A DNA stretch of 64,000 nucleotides from Catonia carolina. Taxonomy: Eukaryota > Arthropoda > Insecta > Hemiptera > Achilidae. Shown here piece after piece: positions 36,601 to 45,654 of the stretch. The stretch is from assembly GCA_035578175.1 (NCBI GenBank), contig JAQMRL010000005.1, forward strand, positions 60,757,722-60,821,721, written 5' to 3'. A model generated the notes under the pieces. The model had not been told where the DNA came from. It did not search any database and saw only the letters and a list, made by a program, of their open reading frames with translations. Made by a program: the position numbers and the translations under genes. Each line of letters opens with the position of its first letter. The first letter of the stretch is position 1.

Positions 36601-39600
36601 GTTCGAATAATATTTTTAAATAATAGTTATATTAATAGTGAAAATTTATATAGTGTTATTGGTTTTTTTAATGTAGGCCAGTTGATAAAGTGTAACGTCA
36701 TATTATAAATACTAATGTATTGTAGGTTCAATGCCTTATACATGTGCTAAATTCAGGTCATAGATATTTTTAGAAATCTTTTTTTTGCAAATTGGTTTAA
36801 TCAATGTTCTTATTCTTTTAAAAATTATATTGTAACACTAAAAATTATTACCATATCTAAAATGGTTGTTAAATGCACCAGGTGTTTCTAAATTTGTTGT
36901 ACAAAATACCATTTCTCTTGCCCTATATGAATACGTAGGGAAGGAAAAGTATTGTTTTCATGTCGATTTTTTTTTTGTAAATCGAGTTTACTGGATGTAC
37001 ACGTTTACAGGCCCCCCTGGACTCTAAAAACATGTTTTCAGCGATTGGTCTGTGTGTGCGTGAACAAAATATCTCAAGAATGGAATATCGTACAAAGTTA
37101 AAACTTTTCATTAAAGGTAGGGGACTTGACACAAACATTTTCATCAAAATTGGTCAACCTGAAGTAGTAATTTATTCAAGCGGTTTTCTCAAAAATTGCT
37201 TCTACTATTGTTTTCTAAAATCGCCTCGTTTACTTCGTTTTTTATGCTCTCCTAGATATGGTAAGCCATGTCTCCTTCAATTCTTGGGGAGGGCTGTGCT
37301 CTCTAGTGAAAAATGTATTTTTTAAGATTGTGGTATTATATTCATTGTAGGGGTATTATATTCATTGTAGACCTTAGTTCAGCATCAATTAAGTGTTTTT
37401 CTGTATTTTTATGTCAAATAGAGGTTGTTTTTTCATTTTACATTGTGTACTCATGATTAAGCTTAGGTTAATTTATATGATTAAACTAAGTTGGCCGTTG
37501 GTAATTTTGCGTGTACTGCTCAATAAAATTGGTCCATTTTTTACAGGCAAAAGAGATTCACATTAAGTGTTTCACACCAGATTTTTATTTTTGGATGAAG
37601 GTCACGATGTTTTTTGTAATCAGTCATGTTTTATTAAAATGTCCTGTGACAAAAAAATCAGAATGATGGATACATGGACGACAGGTAATCTGGATTGAAC
37701 TGTACCACAGATGGCTCATGGTCATGGATGGCTCTAGAAAGAAAATTTATCAATTTTTTTAAAATTTGGTACCCATTTATGATTAACTACAAGTCGTGTT
37801 GAATATTAATGAAAATATTTATTGTTTCAGACTGGAAAAATTGCGAGAAGTTAAAGTCCCAACGAGAGTGAATTCGGCATCACTTCATCCTGACGCAACT
37901 ATTTTCGTATGTGGAGGCGAAGACTTAAAAATGTATAAATTTGATTACGCAACTGGAAATGAAATTGGTAAATATTAATGTTTTAGTAAATTAATCTAAA
38001 TGACAATACAAGGTGATTATTAATGATATGTACATTTCTGATAGCTTTTACAAATTCAAATGATTCCTTGATTTTATAGAGGATTTCTTAAAGTTTTTAT
38101 CTATTATTTACAATGTGTACACCGTTTGTAAATTTTTCATTGTAATTGTTTTAACCCTGGCCAGGCTACAAAAAACCATCCTGATATCCACCTAGAGATA
38201 TCAGAAAAAAAATTAAGAAAATAAAATTTTCAAATTTTTGAATTTTTTTTTAACTTTCTTAAAAAATTTTTGAATAATTTAATGGAAATTGGTCAAATAA
38301 GTAGTAATTGTAAAAAATAAAATCAGCCTAATTTTTACCTCAATGAGTCTGAAGGTGTCTGTAAGCGATTCATGTTTTATAATAATCCACATTCTGATCC
38401 TAATTTAACAAAATTTAATTTTCTCTCTTAGTTTTGCTAGAAATTTAAAAAAACACTAATAGATAATCATTTATAAAATATGTATTATAATTAGTGATAG
38501 TTACATCAAGACGGAAAAAAGTTATGTATAATCTACATTATAAATCAAATCGTCGCTGTTCACGCTTTCCAAATCACTAAAATAATCATGGTCTAAGCAC
38601 TCCTGAATTTCATTTTCGTTTAAATTATTAGTTGAAGCCATAATTTAAAACAAATCAACGAATTGCACCAGTATTACATCACGATAAACACGTACAGAGT
38701 AATGCTAGGTTAACTTACATGTTTACAATCGGTATACGCTCCAAAGAGGTTAAAACGAAACTTTTCTCCATTTGAACGATACCTATTGGTCATTATAAGA
38801 ACTAATATTTAAATATTTTTAAATACACTTTTGTCGATATATCCGTTAATTGCCCGCTGGCGAAGTACTGCCTTGAGAATGTACCCGTAAACCGCCCAGG
38901 AAGGGTTAATATTGTAACACCTTAACCTAGGTTTATTCAGGATCAAAAAAGGAACATTGGTTCATTTAATAAATTATAAGCAAATTTATTACTATAATTT
39001 ATTGACAAAATAATATAACGATTAATGATTAAACTTAACCTACCATGAAATACAATTACGAAACTTAAACTTAAACCAACATATAGTTAAAAATAAAGCA
39101 AGCGAAGAAACGCCGCATGAGTAATCAGCGTGGTTTGAGAAATACCTTATAATTGCTTAGCATTGAATGTATTAATTTGCCTGTTATGTAAATTCATTTT
39201 TTACTTTCGCTTGCCTGTATGAATATACAGGAAGGAAAGTATTCTTTTCATGTCATTTTTTGAAATTGAGTTTACACCGGATATACCCGTTTTCAGACCC
39301 CCTGACCCCCATAAAAAGTTTTTAGTAATTTGTGTGTGTGTTTACGAAATATCTTTAGAACGGAACATCATACGAAGTTGAATCTTGGAACTTAAGTTAG
39401 GTACCACTATAGGACATGACACAAACATTTTTATCAAAATCATTCCGGAAGTAGTAGTTTATTGTGTCATTTTTCACGTTTTTGCAATATTCTCAAAAAT
39501 GACTCCTATAATATTTTTTTTAATCGTTTCATTTGCTACAATTTTTCTGCTCTACAAGATAGGGTAGGTGCCATGTCTGCTGAAATTCTTGGGGAGGCTG

Positions 39601-40337
39601 TTCTGTAGAAAAAATGGTTTTAAGATTGCAGCTTTAATATGCATTTTAGCACATAAGTGTATATAATGAAAATTGTAGTCAGTTTAAAACTCAGCCACTT
39701 TTATTTCAAACATTTTTTTTTTGTATAATGCTTAGTTTAGCGGTAATTAGTGATTTGCTGTTTCTTTTTTCTTTTAAAATCTGCAAAAAAATCGATTTTT
39801 AAGATTTCAGCCGTAGCATTCATTTTATGACAAAAATGCGTATAATCAGATTTATAGGAGAAATTAAAAGCTCTACAACTTATATGTTAAGTATTTTTCT
39901 CTACAGAACCTAGTTCAGCATCAAAAAGTGATTTTCCGTATTAAGCTAAACAAAGGTTGGTTTTCATTTTGCATCATTTACTCATGATTGAAATAAGGTT
40001 ATGATTTTTGAGGTTAGTTTTTTTTGTTGATTTCTAATGTTAGATTATATTTATTGTTTATTATTTGCATTGGCAAGAGAAAGTTGAGAGTGTTTCACCT
40101 CAGATTTTTTTGTCTTTTGTTTCAGAATCATTTAAAGGTCATTTTGGTCCAGTTCACTGTGTACGTTTCTCACCGGATGGAGAACTTTACGCTTCAGGTT
40201 CAGAGGATGGTACATTAAGACTATGGCAAACAACAGTTGGTAAAACTTATGGTCTCTGGAAATGTGTAGATGGTGTTCCTTTACCGACTCAGGATTCTCT
40301 ATCGGGTAACGCCATACAAGAAGTAGTTGCTAACTAA
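18509..40337 (+). CDS. STRAP: STRAP (UNRIP / wmd) gene, seven coding exons, complete
   Basis: Serine-threonine kinase receptor-associated protein. In animals it is a WD40 propeller that joins the SMN-Gemin complex (as UNRIP) and dampens TGF-beta receptor signalling; Drosophila calls it wmd. Exons of 115, 140, 151, 125, 113, 137 and 212 nt total 993 nt (330 residues plus stop); human STRAP is 350. The start begins [15 protein letters not shown], matching the family N-terminus. WD repeats lie at about residues 10-45, 54-92, 98-133, 140-174, 178-215, 220-256 and 262-297. Hallmarks include [18 protein letters not shown] and [10 protein letters not shown]. Every junction is GT-AG and phases agree throughout. 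The tail after KTYGLWKCV is only about 22 residues and lacks the acidic stretch of vertebrate STRAP. Introns run from 155 bp to 9.1 kb and are full of transposons. Identification is by remembered family similarity; splice sites are inferred without transcripts. Confidence 0.96.
18779..18918 (+). CDS. STRAP: STRAP exon 2
   Basis: Codes the rest of codon 39 to residue 85 after the acceptor TTTATTTCAG. It holds [18 protein letters not shown] and the second GH pair (residues 58-59). The donor is GTAAAT. Intron 1 is only 155 bp. The residue before the donor is Met (NAM), where vertebrates have a Lys or Arg-Val before WDA. Confidence 0.94.
18919..21959. other. STRAP intron 2
   Basis: 3.0 kb AT- and T-rich intron. 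A reverse family-C tRNA-like SINE lies at 21265-21415 (GCAATTTCTGCTAATGCAGACGG then ATCGGGAATCGAACCCGGGA). Around 20880-21000 - strand sequence faintly resembles the unknown repeat at 24640-26240. Confidence 0.5.
21960..22110 (+). CDS. STRAP: STRAP exon 3
   Basis: Codes residues 86-135 plus one base. It starts [13 protein letters not shown] and contains [11 protein letters not shown] and [13 protein letters not shown], the third WD repeat. The acceptor is CTGGATCAG, with a weak polypyrimidine tract (TTTTTTGTTC); the donor is GTAAGT. Confidence 0.95.
22179..23216 (-). pseudogene. mariner transposase remnant, reverse strand
   Basis: The - strand at 23073-22876 codes [22 protein letters not shown], then [14 protein letters not shown] and [15 protein letters not shown]. 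This is the N-terminal helix-turn-helix part of a mariner transposase, and just upstream [15 protein letters not shown] also fits. The rest (to 22179, GTTGGTCTGAAAAGTTCTTG) is decayed. Inside STRAP intron 3, opposite to the gene. Confidence 0.75.
23217..23278 (+). repeat. SINE family E 3' end with CAA tail
   Basis: CTAGAGGTTCAAGCTAGCCTTTCGGC then ACCTAAACAACAACAACAAC: only the 3' end of family E, with a clean trinucleotide tail. Confidence 0.7.
23281..23490 (-). mobile_element. Helentron-like element, partial reverse copy
   Basis: Complement of the family's middle 5' region, including ATTTTGATGGAAGTGTTTG, CAAAATGTAGTAAATAAATC and GTAGAGCAAACAAAATG. Lacks both ends. Confidence 0.55.
23600..24050 (+). 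pseudogene. Non-LTR retrotransposon 3' fragment
   Basis: Frameshifted frames give [32 protein letters not shown] and [14 protein letters not shown], the C-terminal region after the reverse transcriptase seen in RTE-like LINEs. In STRAP intron 3. Confidence 0.65.
24640..26240 (-). pseudogene. Unidentified reverse-strand coding-like remnant split by a Helentron-like insertion
   Basis: Lysine/asparagine-rich frames lie on the - strand at 26237-26034 ([20 protein letters not shown]) continuing with [20 protein letters not shown] toward 25900, and at 24896-24651 ([19 protein letters not shown]). The 24961-25890 element sits between them and, if removed, brings them together. Probably an older retroelement; no family recognised. 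Confidence 0.35.
24961..25890 (+). mobile_element. Helentron-like (HINE) copy 2
   Basis: Full length. Degenerate 5' ACTTTCCTTGTC, a short GT run at about 25106, 3' GGCAAGAGAAAGT (25849-25861), hairpin GTGTGA..TCACAC (25863-25879) and CAGATTTTTTT. No target duplication at the junctions. In STRAP intron 3, same strand as the gene. Confidence 0.65.
26250..26595. other. GC-rich, CpG-containing island of unknown origin
   Basis: A sharply GC-richer segment (GGGCGCCCTGCGGACGTGAC, GGCGTAGCTGGCCGAGAGG) in an AT-rich intron. It has overlapping open frames on both strands (60-70 codons) but no recognisable domain. Likely a retroelement or other insertion. Confidence 0.45.
26992..27116 (+). CDS. STRAP: STRAP exon 4
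   Basis: Codes residues 136-177 after the acceptor TTGCTTACAG. It contains [12 protein letters not shown] and [11 protein letters not shown], the fourth WD repeat. The donor is GTATGT. This exon is open for only a short stretch and is easily missed by ORF-length searches; identity and phase place it firmly. Confidence 0.94.
27117..28642. other. STRAP intron 4
   Basis: 1.5 kb, AT-rich. It contains a reverse family-C SINE tail at about 27885-27938 (ACGTCCGACTGTTCTGCAAT then TGCTAATGCAGACGG). Nothing else recognised. Confidence 0.5.
28643..28755 (+). CDS. STRAP: STRAP exon 5
   Basis: Codes residues 178-214 plus two bases, the divergent fifth blade: [20 protein letters not shown] and a [13 protein letters not shown] stretch that corresponds to the vertebrate VITYGRSIAFH segment. 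The acceptor is TTGTTTTCAG, the donor GTAAGC. Confidence 0.93.
29038..30505 (-). mobile_element. Helentron-like element, decayed reverse copy
   Basis: The left edge AAAAAATCTGGTGTGAAAC is the complement of the family 3' end. About 30240-30505 (TAAGGCTGCAATCTTAAAAAA, CTACTTCTGGTTGACCGATT) is the complement of its 5' half. The middle is divergent or contains inserted sequence. It may be two fragments. Confidence 0.5.
31111..32034 (+). mobile_element. mariner element with ~180-bp foldback arms
   Basis: The left 184 bp (31111-31294) is an inverted copy of the right 181 bp (31854-32034), including part of the transposase code. The ends carry mariner-like GCTATTAAATA..GAGACTGA. Between them are a decayed 5' transposase part and an open C-terminal part. 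Confidence 0.75.
31504..31974 (+). pseudogene. mariner transposase C-terminal half
   Basis: The frame contains [32 protein letters not shown] (second catalytic Asp), and [15 protein letters not shown] (third Asp of the mariner D,D34D triad). The first catalytic Asp region upstream is broken by stops (31340-31500). In STRAP intron 5. Confidence 0.85.
32035..32952. other. STRAP intron 5 segment with GC-richer block and foldback half
   Basis: 32260-32690 is GC-richer than its surroundings (GTGCATGCGTATGTGCGTGC, CGTAGGCCTAGACC) with a 77-codon open frame of no known family. 32690-32860 matches the core of the 13563-13788 foldback (CCATGGCAGGAGTAGGAAG, GTGTTTACTGTTACCGTAT). Confidence 0.45.
33377..33592 (+). 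pseudogene. Tigger/pogo transposase N-terminal CENP-B-type helix-turn-helix
   Basis: [20 protein letters not shown] then [21 protein letters not shown] matches the CENP-B N-terminal DNA-binding domain. The 71-codon frame stops at 33590-33592; the DDE domain is absent, replaced by the nested MITE. Confidence 0.8.
33631..33975 (+). mobile_element. pogo-type MITE, copy 1
   Basis: TIR at 33631-33660 (ATAGTTCAGCCGTTCTTAGT..GCTCCTA) inverted at 33946-33975 (TAGGAGCAAACTTAG..CTGGACTGTA). It contains TAGGCCTA. The second copy is 53219-53783 on the - strand. Confidence 0.75.
34146..34535. other. STRAP intron 5 segment, possible piggyBac-like end
   Basis: TTAACACTTTCAGGACAGCACC at 34147 resembles the left end of the TTAA-bounded MITEs found at 53397 and 58544, followed by repeated CGATACGGGC/CGATATGGGC motifs. 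No right end was found. Confidence 0.3.
34536..35935 (-). mobile_element. pogo-related element with 26-27-bp TIRs
   Basis: CCGTATTTTTCGGACGATAA at 34536 is inverted as TTGTCCGGAAAATACGG ending 35935; the inner part continues with AAGACGCA/TGCGTCTT. Flanked by TA. The only transposase trace is on the - strand (35469-35654). Confidence 0.75.
35469..35654 (-). pseudogene. pogo-type helix-turn-helix fragment
   Basis: [40 protein letters not shown] is the N-terminal DNA-binding domain found in pogo-family transposases. 61 codons from the Met; the catalytic domain is lost. Confidence 0.75.
36911..37588 (+). mobile_element. Helentron-like (HINE) copy 3, internally deleted
   Basis: 5' ATTTCTCTTGCC, hairpin CCCTATATGAATACGTAGGG, short GT run, then 3' GGCAAAAGAG (37546) and GTGTTTCACACCAGATTTTT. 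About 250 bp of the middle is lost. In STRAP intron 5, sense. Confidence 0.65.
37831..37967 (+). CDS. STRAP: STRAP exon 6
   Basis: Codes residues 215-260 plus one base. It contains [20 protein letters not shown] and [13 protein letters not shown], the sixth blade. The acceptor is ATTGTTTCAG, the donor GTAAAT. It follows the 9.1-kb transposon-packed intron 5. Confidence 0.95.
38151..38909 (-). mobile_element. piggyBac element remnant bounded by TTAA
   Basis: TTAACCCTGGCCAGGC at 38151 and, inverted, TTAACCCTTCCTGGGC ending 38909. TTAA target and CCC termini are characteristic of piggyBac. It holds a short transposase N-terminus on the - strand. In STRAP intron 6. Confidence 0.75.
38522..38641 (-). 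pseudogene. piggyBac transposase N-terminus, 39 codons
   Basis: Reads [20 protein letters not shown] then [12 protein letters not shown]: an acidic low-complexity start like that of piggyBac transposases, ending at a TAA. The position inside a TTAA-bounded element supports it. Too short for length-filtered ORF lists. Confidence 0.55.
39203..40111 (+). mobile_element. Helentron-like (HINE) copy 4, abutting STRAP exon 7
   Basis: 5' ACTTTCGCTTGCC, hairpin CCTGTATGAATATACAGG (39214-39231), short GT run, 3' GGCAAGAGAAAGTTGAGAGT and GTTTCACCTCAGATTTTTTT. The 3' end is about 15 bp before STRAP exon 7 and merges into its polypyrimidine tract. Confidence 0.65.
40126..40337 (+). CDS. STRAP: STRAP exon 7 and stop
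   Basis: Codes residues 261-330 and the TAA at 40335-40337. It contains the best-conserved blade: [20 protein letters not shown], then [12 protein letters not shown] and [11 protein letters not shown]. The acceptor TTTGTTTCAG lies about 15 bp after the end of a Helentron-like repeat. The C-terminus is short and not acidic. Reading frame fixes the exon start at 40126, within one base. Confidence 0.95.
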
Positions 40338-40945
40338 ACAAAAAAAAGAAAATTAAAAATAAATCAAGCTGTAATAATAATAAACCGATTAAATAATAAA
40401 TATCCGTCATTTAATATTTATTTTTATTTTTTAAGTCATTATTTATTATACATATATCGCTCTGGAGTCATTTGTAATAGTCATATTTATTATTTAATTA
40501 AACAGTAAATTTTATATTAGTATTCATTCTGGAAGTATGAAATATTTATTTCAAGTAAGGTTCGTTTTCGAAATTACTTTTGATTGTCGGTAGGACGAGG
40601 AATTGTTAATTTGATTAGTTTATCATGTGAATTTTTGTATAAGAGTTTTAACTAGGTTTTTCAGTAATTTTAAATCGGTAAATCTGTTTTGTATCATGGT
40701 TACGGGCTACAATAATTTTTAGCACACTAAAATGTTCGTGATATCTGTAATCTGATTTTTGTTTAATAAAGTACTTATAGTTTTGTCTATTTAATTGCTT
40801 TCATGAACAAAATTTACATCTTTAAAAGATATTATCAATAGTTTATACATTAAGTCAATGTTCCTTTGTAAGATTACAGTAAGATCTGTCGTAATATGTT
40901 CACGATTACTATATTTCCTGTTCAATAAATATTTTTTATGAAGTT
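40338..40945 (+). other. STRAP: STRAP 3' UTR with candidate poly(A) signals
   Basis: The AT-rich sequence after the STRAP stop holds AATAAA at 40765-40770 and 40924-40929, either of which could end the transcript. Earlier AATAAA-like hexamers occur near 40355-40400. The true cleavage site cannot be told from sequence alone. Confidence 0.5.
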
Positions 40946-43132
40946 CTTAAAGTAAATATAAAAATAATTTAAAATCCTTTTCACTAGATGACGTGTCTTA
41001 TGGCTGGTGGCAATTTTTCATAATGGTTACTTTTGACCTGTGGAAAAACCATTTGTGATTTCTGTATGTACTCTTTAAGAGGAATCGAATGACAATATTT
41101 TTGTTTCCAAATTCTGATTTTGATTTCTTGACTTTCAGTTAAAACTGGAACTTCAAACCCAATTCAGGTCCTCTAACTTTTTGTGTAGATTACGAATCCA
41201 AAAACTGTTTGTTGCTATCTCTTATAGTTTTTAACAAATGGGTGTGACAGACGGCCAAACAAAATGATAGATGTCAATTTTAAAAATTGCCACCAGTAAG
41301 GTTTGATAATTATTTTATTGTTTAGTTTTCAATGAATTTTGTGTCTAAAAATCTTAACAAAATTTGAGGCATTGAGAAGCCATGTTATTATTTCATTGTA
41401 AATATACTCATACCCTAGTATTGAATCCCAAAGTAATCTAGTAATACCATGAACAACGTCTGTTGACTCTTTCATGAGTCTTTTTTAATGTTATGGGGTC
41501 CAATTTATATTTGTATGGATGTAAAGCATCAATAGCTCTCAAAGGGTTAAAACTACAAAAATTACTCTTACACTCCTTGGCTACACAATGTCTCATTTAT
41601 GTTAAGCATTGATTTAAAATTATCTTTGAAATTTTGTAAGTGATTTGCATTAATTTACATTGTTGTTTTATTTTTAACGAAAATCAGATTTGAATACTAC
41701 CTTAACCTCACAGTAAATAACATTTTTCCAGTAAATTATTGAATGAAAACAGTGAGTGTTGTGATATAGTAATCTGTAAGTAGTTAATAAGATATTTTAT
41801 AATACTATATTTTTACTGTAAATCTTCTGAGCGACAAATTTCACCGATTGTAATTTAACACCGTAGTTAGTAAGTTCAATTAATCGCCTTATTAAAGAAA
41901 TAAATGAATTTTAACTCCGGTTACATTTAAGATTGATAGATGTAAATAGGAGTAAAGTACATTATTTATTTTAATCACATTATGTTGTTTATCCATTAAA
42001 AACTAAACTAAATCCTCTTGTCAAATTTCAGTGTGGCTGTAACTACTTTGTGTTAAACTAATAGAGAAATAAGTGAAATCTCATTGTAAAAGAACCTTCT
42101 TTATCACGTGTTCAAAAATGAATCATTTAGGGCAACAATACACTACTAATCAAAACACTATTTTGCTATTCAACTATAAAATGATTAATTTAAACTTTAA
42201 TTTTTTGAATTCATCGTGTAGTTATACAGCTCTTAGTGTGCTTAAGCTTTCTGATACTCATCAAATTTAAATAATTTGTGACATCAGATATTTCCCTATT
42301 TTTACCTCCATGTTGCAGCATCATCCTCACGTTCGATGTTGCAACTGCCATATCAAATTCTTTATCTCTTTAATCCATTATTCCCGTATGTCATTTGAGG
42401 CTGTTTTTTTTTTTGTTTCATAACAACTTATTTTTACAGTGAAGGGTTGTTAACCCCCATGCCCAACCCCTGACTTGAAGGACCAGGGTTACCCAAATAA
42501 TATTCGTTGTATATCACCGAGAACTTGCCGTACATTGCTCAGAGGTTGAAACAGACTCATGGAAGCAGGATTTGCTGACAAGAATTGACAAACTCTGTCT
42601 AATTGACAGTATCCAATTACCAGCTTTTTACCTCCTATATTACCTTGTCACAGAATTTTTAATTTCCAAGAAATAATTTTTTGTTTTAATAATGAGATGT
42701 CTTACTTTTTAAATTAATTATAGTTTCACCACGATAATGAACAAATTAAAAAATTAATTTTGATAATGCACCCTGCATCTTGTTAACAATTCTAATATAT
42801 TAATATCTTAAATTTATTTATTGACCTCTTGCATCTGCCTAGATTTTTATTAAGATTTCACTTAAAAACTTACATGTGTTTCAATCGACCCACCCATCAT
42901 CAGATTACATGAAATTATGAAAATTGAAACTAATTTTTAAAATTTTGCAGTTTCTTCTGTGATCCATCATTAACCTTGATGATGATGGATTCACCATAAC
43001 TTACATAACATAAAGTGAAATTGTAAATAAATAAATAAAAATCAAGTTATCTCCAAGATCAGTAAATAAATTTAAAATATTTAACGATACAATGAATGAT
43101 AAAATCATTTTTTTAAAATCAAAATTAAGTCC
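40946..43132. other. Intergenic between STRAP and ALKBH5, first part
   Basis: AT-rich. 41540-41552 (CTCAAAGGGTTAA) may be the right end of a piggyBac-type MITE. 42440-42610 (GTTGTTAACCCCCATGCCCA, ACTTGCCGTACATTGCTCAG) looks like a retroelement fragment of unknown family. No gene recognised. Confidence 0.4.
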
Positions 43133-43306
43133 CGCTGCCTCCATAGCGTAGTGGTTAGTGGATCGGCCTGCCACATGAGGTCCTGGGTTCAATTCCCGGC
43201 CAGGGTCAGGAAATTTCCATGTGCCAATCCCACAGTTATGTTACATAATCCATCATAGTCGCTAATGATCAAACAGTTGATGCAGATTAAATAAATAAAA
43301 AAATTA
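43133..43306 (+). mobile_element. tRNA-derived SINE (family A)
   Basis: GCTGCCTCCATAGCGTAGTGG, B box GGGTTCAATTCCC, GGCCAGGGTCAGG, body with AGTCGCTAATGATC and GTTGATGC, ending AAATAAATAAAAAAA. Confidence 0.75.
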
Positions 43307-44800
43307 AGGTTAGTTTAACAGAGTGTACAGTAAAGCTATTTGAACTTTTAAGGGAAAACACCGTCATTATGAATTATTAAAATAATGGAACTTTAATTTT
43401 ATCGTTTAAATTTATTATACAAGCCTACTATTTTCATGATTATGTTCAGTAGCACGATAGAACTTTTTTTTCATTAATTATTATAAAGTGGTCCTTTGTA
43501 AAGGAGAAAATATATTTATACACTCCATAACGCAGCTGACCTTGATTTAACAAAAATGTTTATAATATTTCTACTATACTTTAATTAATAAACTTTAATT
43601 TATTAATTTTATATATCTATAATCTGACTGATTTGAATATCAAACAATGTGTTTTGTAAATATATATTTTTGTTCATCTTATTCTAGTGGTCATTAGGTA
43701 TATTTTCATCTTTCATTTGATTATTTATTTTATCGTGCGTCATTTGAAACGAAATGATCTCGTCATGGAAGAAAATTTTGTTTACTTAAATTTATTTTCT
43801 GTTAATAAATGTTTATATAAAATTATTTACCAATATAATCAACTATTATTATATTTTTATATATTTTTGTGGCTTGAAATCATCTGGTCATTTTATTTGT
43901 GGTTAAATGTTATAATTGATTAATGGTTAACAGTAACTATTTTTTAATTGATGGATTTTATATCTATCCACAAAATATTAAATACTTCCTTGTTATTGTT
44001 TATTTTTATAATTAAACATAAGAAACATAATTATATTTCAAACAACCTATAAATTTTTTTCTAGTTTTAAATTCAATTAAATTTAGATTGAGATCATTAT
44101 TTTTATTATAATTTTTTTTTACTTGTTTTAGTAGACATGAAATTTAGAAATTGTTTTTAAAATGTTTTTAGTTTATGAATCATTTTTAAATGAAGGCAAT
44201 ATTATTATTTATTTATGTGTTGTGTGTAAAATTTTAAAGTATTAAAAAGTGGCATTATATGTTTACATCATTTGTGTAAACAAAAATTTTGTTATAACAT
44301 TCTAATAATATTTTAGTATTGTGTAGTTAAATTCTGTTTAAAATATTTTTCAGTTTTTTTGTTTTTCTTTTTTAATTATTATGATTGTACAGATATAATT
44401 TTATTAAGAACATCCTTTGAGGGGTTTTTGTTGGAATTATTTTTTAAATGGCATGAACGTAAACGTACATTTCTGTTTTTGTATTCAGTTATCTGTATTT
44501 TTTTTAAATAGATTGAATATTGATGTGATAATGTGACTTTTTGTTTACGATAATTTTGAGATGATTTTTAATTAAGTTTTTGTAACAAATTGATAAATAT
44601 GATGTAAAATATGTAAAACGAAACTTATCCAATATTTTGCATTTATTTATTTATTGTTTTGTTTTGATTGTAAAAAATGTACAAAGAAAAATAATAAATT
44701 TTTCAGTTATGTTAATAATTTTTCTTGTTCTAAATCGTGATTATTTTAGTACAGTAATACCTTACCATTTGTGGTTGCTTTTACCAGCTTAAAATATTAC
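43307..44800. other. Intergenic, nothing recognised
   Basis: Very AT-rich with long T runs. No gene or repeat family recognised. Confidence 0.4.
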
Positions 44801-44805
44801 AAATT

Positions 44806-45652
44806 GTGAAATACAGGATGTATTCAAAAGGTAAGATGTTGGGAAGTGATTGTATCGCTAAAATAAGAAAAACTGTTTGTATAAACATAAGTTTGAAAAC
44901 ACTTTGGGAGTTACAGCTGGTGAAAAATGTTGTCTGGAACTTTGTTACCCTAGTTAATCCTATAGGCAGCAATAACATTTTTCTAAAGCAGCAGGCAATT
45001 TTTACCAGGTGGGTCACTGAAAGAAACATTAAAAATTTGCTTTTAAACACAAACCTCATCATATTACACATCAAAATAATAAGAAAACTAAGGAGAATTC
45101 AATATATATTTTATTAAAATTGTTACGTTACACTTAGTAATGCTGAAGCTATTTGAAGACAATTTTTAGAGATTTTTTCCAAATTTTTGGATAACACTAT
45201 TGTTACTTTCTTATTGGCTACTGTTAAAATTCATTATATACAAAAACTTTCCCAAAATATTTACTTTAAAATAAAACCAGTAAAACGATTCTATGTTGAA
45301 AACTAAAGAAACTATATGCAAAAACATATTACCTAAACAAAGAAACAACCAAAATTAGCTCTAGAATAGCGTGATTTCAACTGAGAAGGGCAGTCAAAAT
45401 ACGCTACTAAAACCATCGTATTGTATAAAAATTTACTTTATACATTACTAAACTATCATACAACATCATTGCATTTGTATGAAGCAAATCCAATTTTACA
45501 ACTGTATCAGTTCAAGAAGCAGTAACATTGTCTCAAAATAAATGATGCCATTGGACCCCACAGGACAAAGTCTAATAGCATGAGGTCAGAAGATCTGGAT
45601 GGTCATTTCACTAGTCCATTTCAAACAATCCATTGCTTCACAAGAAATGAAA
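44806..45652 (-). pseudogene. Decayed DDE transposon, reverse strand
   Basis: The - strand around 45620-45560 reads PSRSSDLMLLDFVLWG, the SPDLTPLDFFLWG motif of Tc1/mariner-type transposases found widely in insects. Many stops surround it. The left edge AATACAGGATGTATTCAAAAG resembles a common transposon end. Boundaries are approximate. Confidence 0.5.
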
Positions 45653-45654
45653 TA

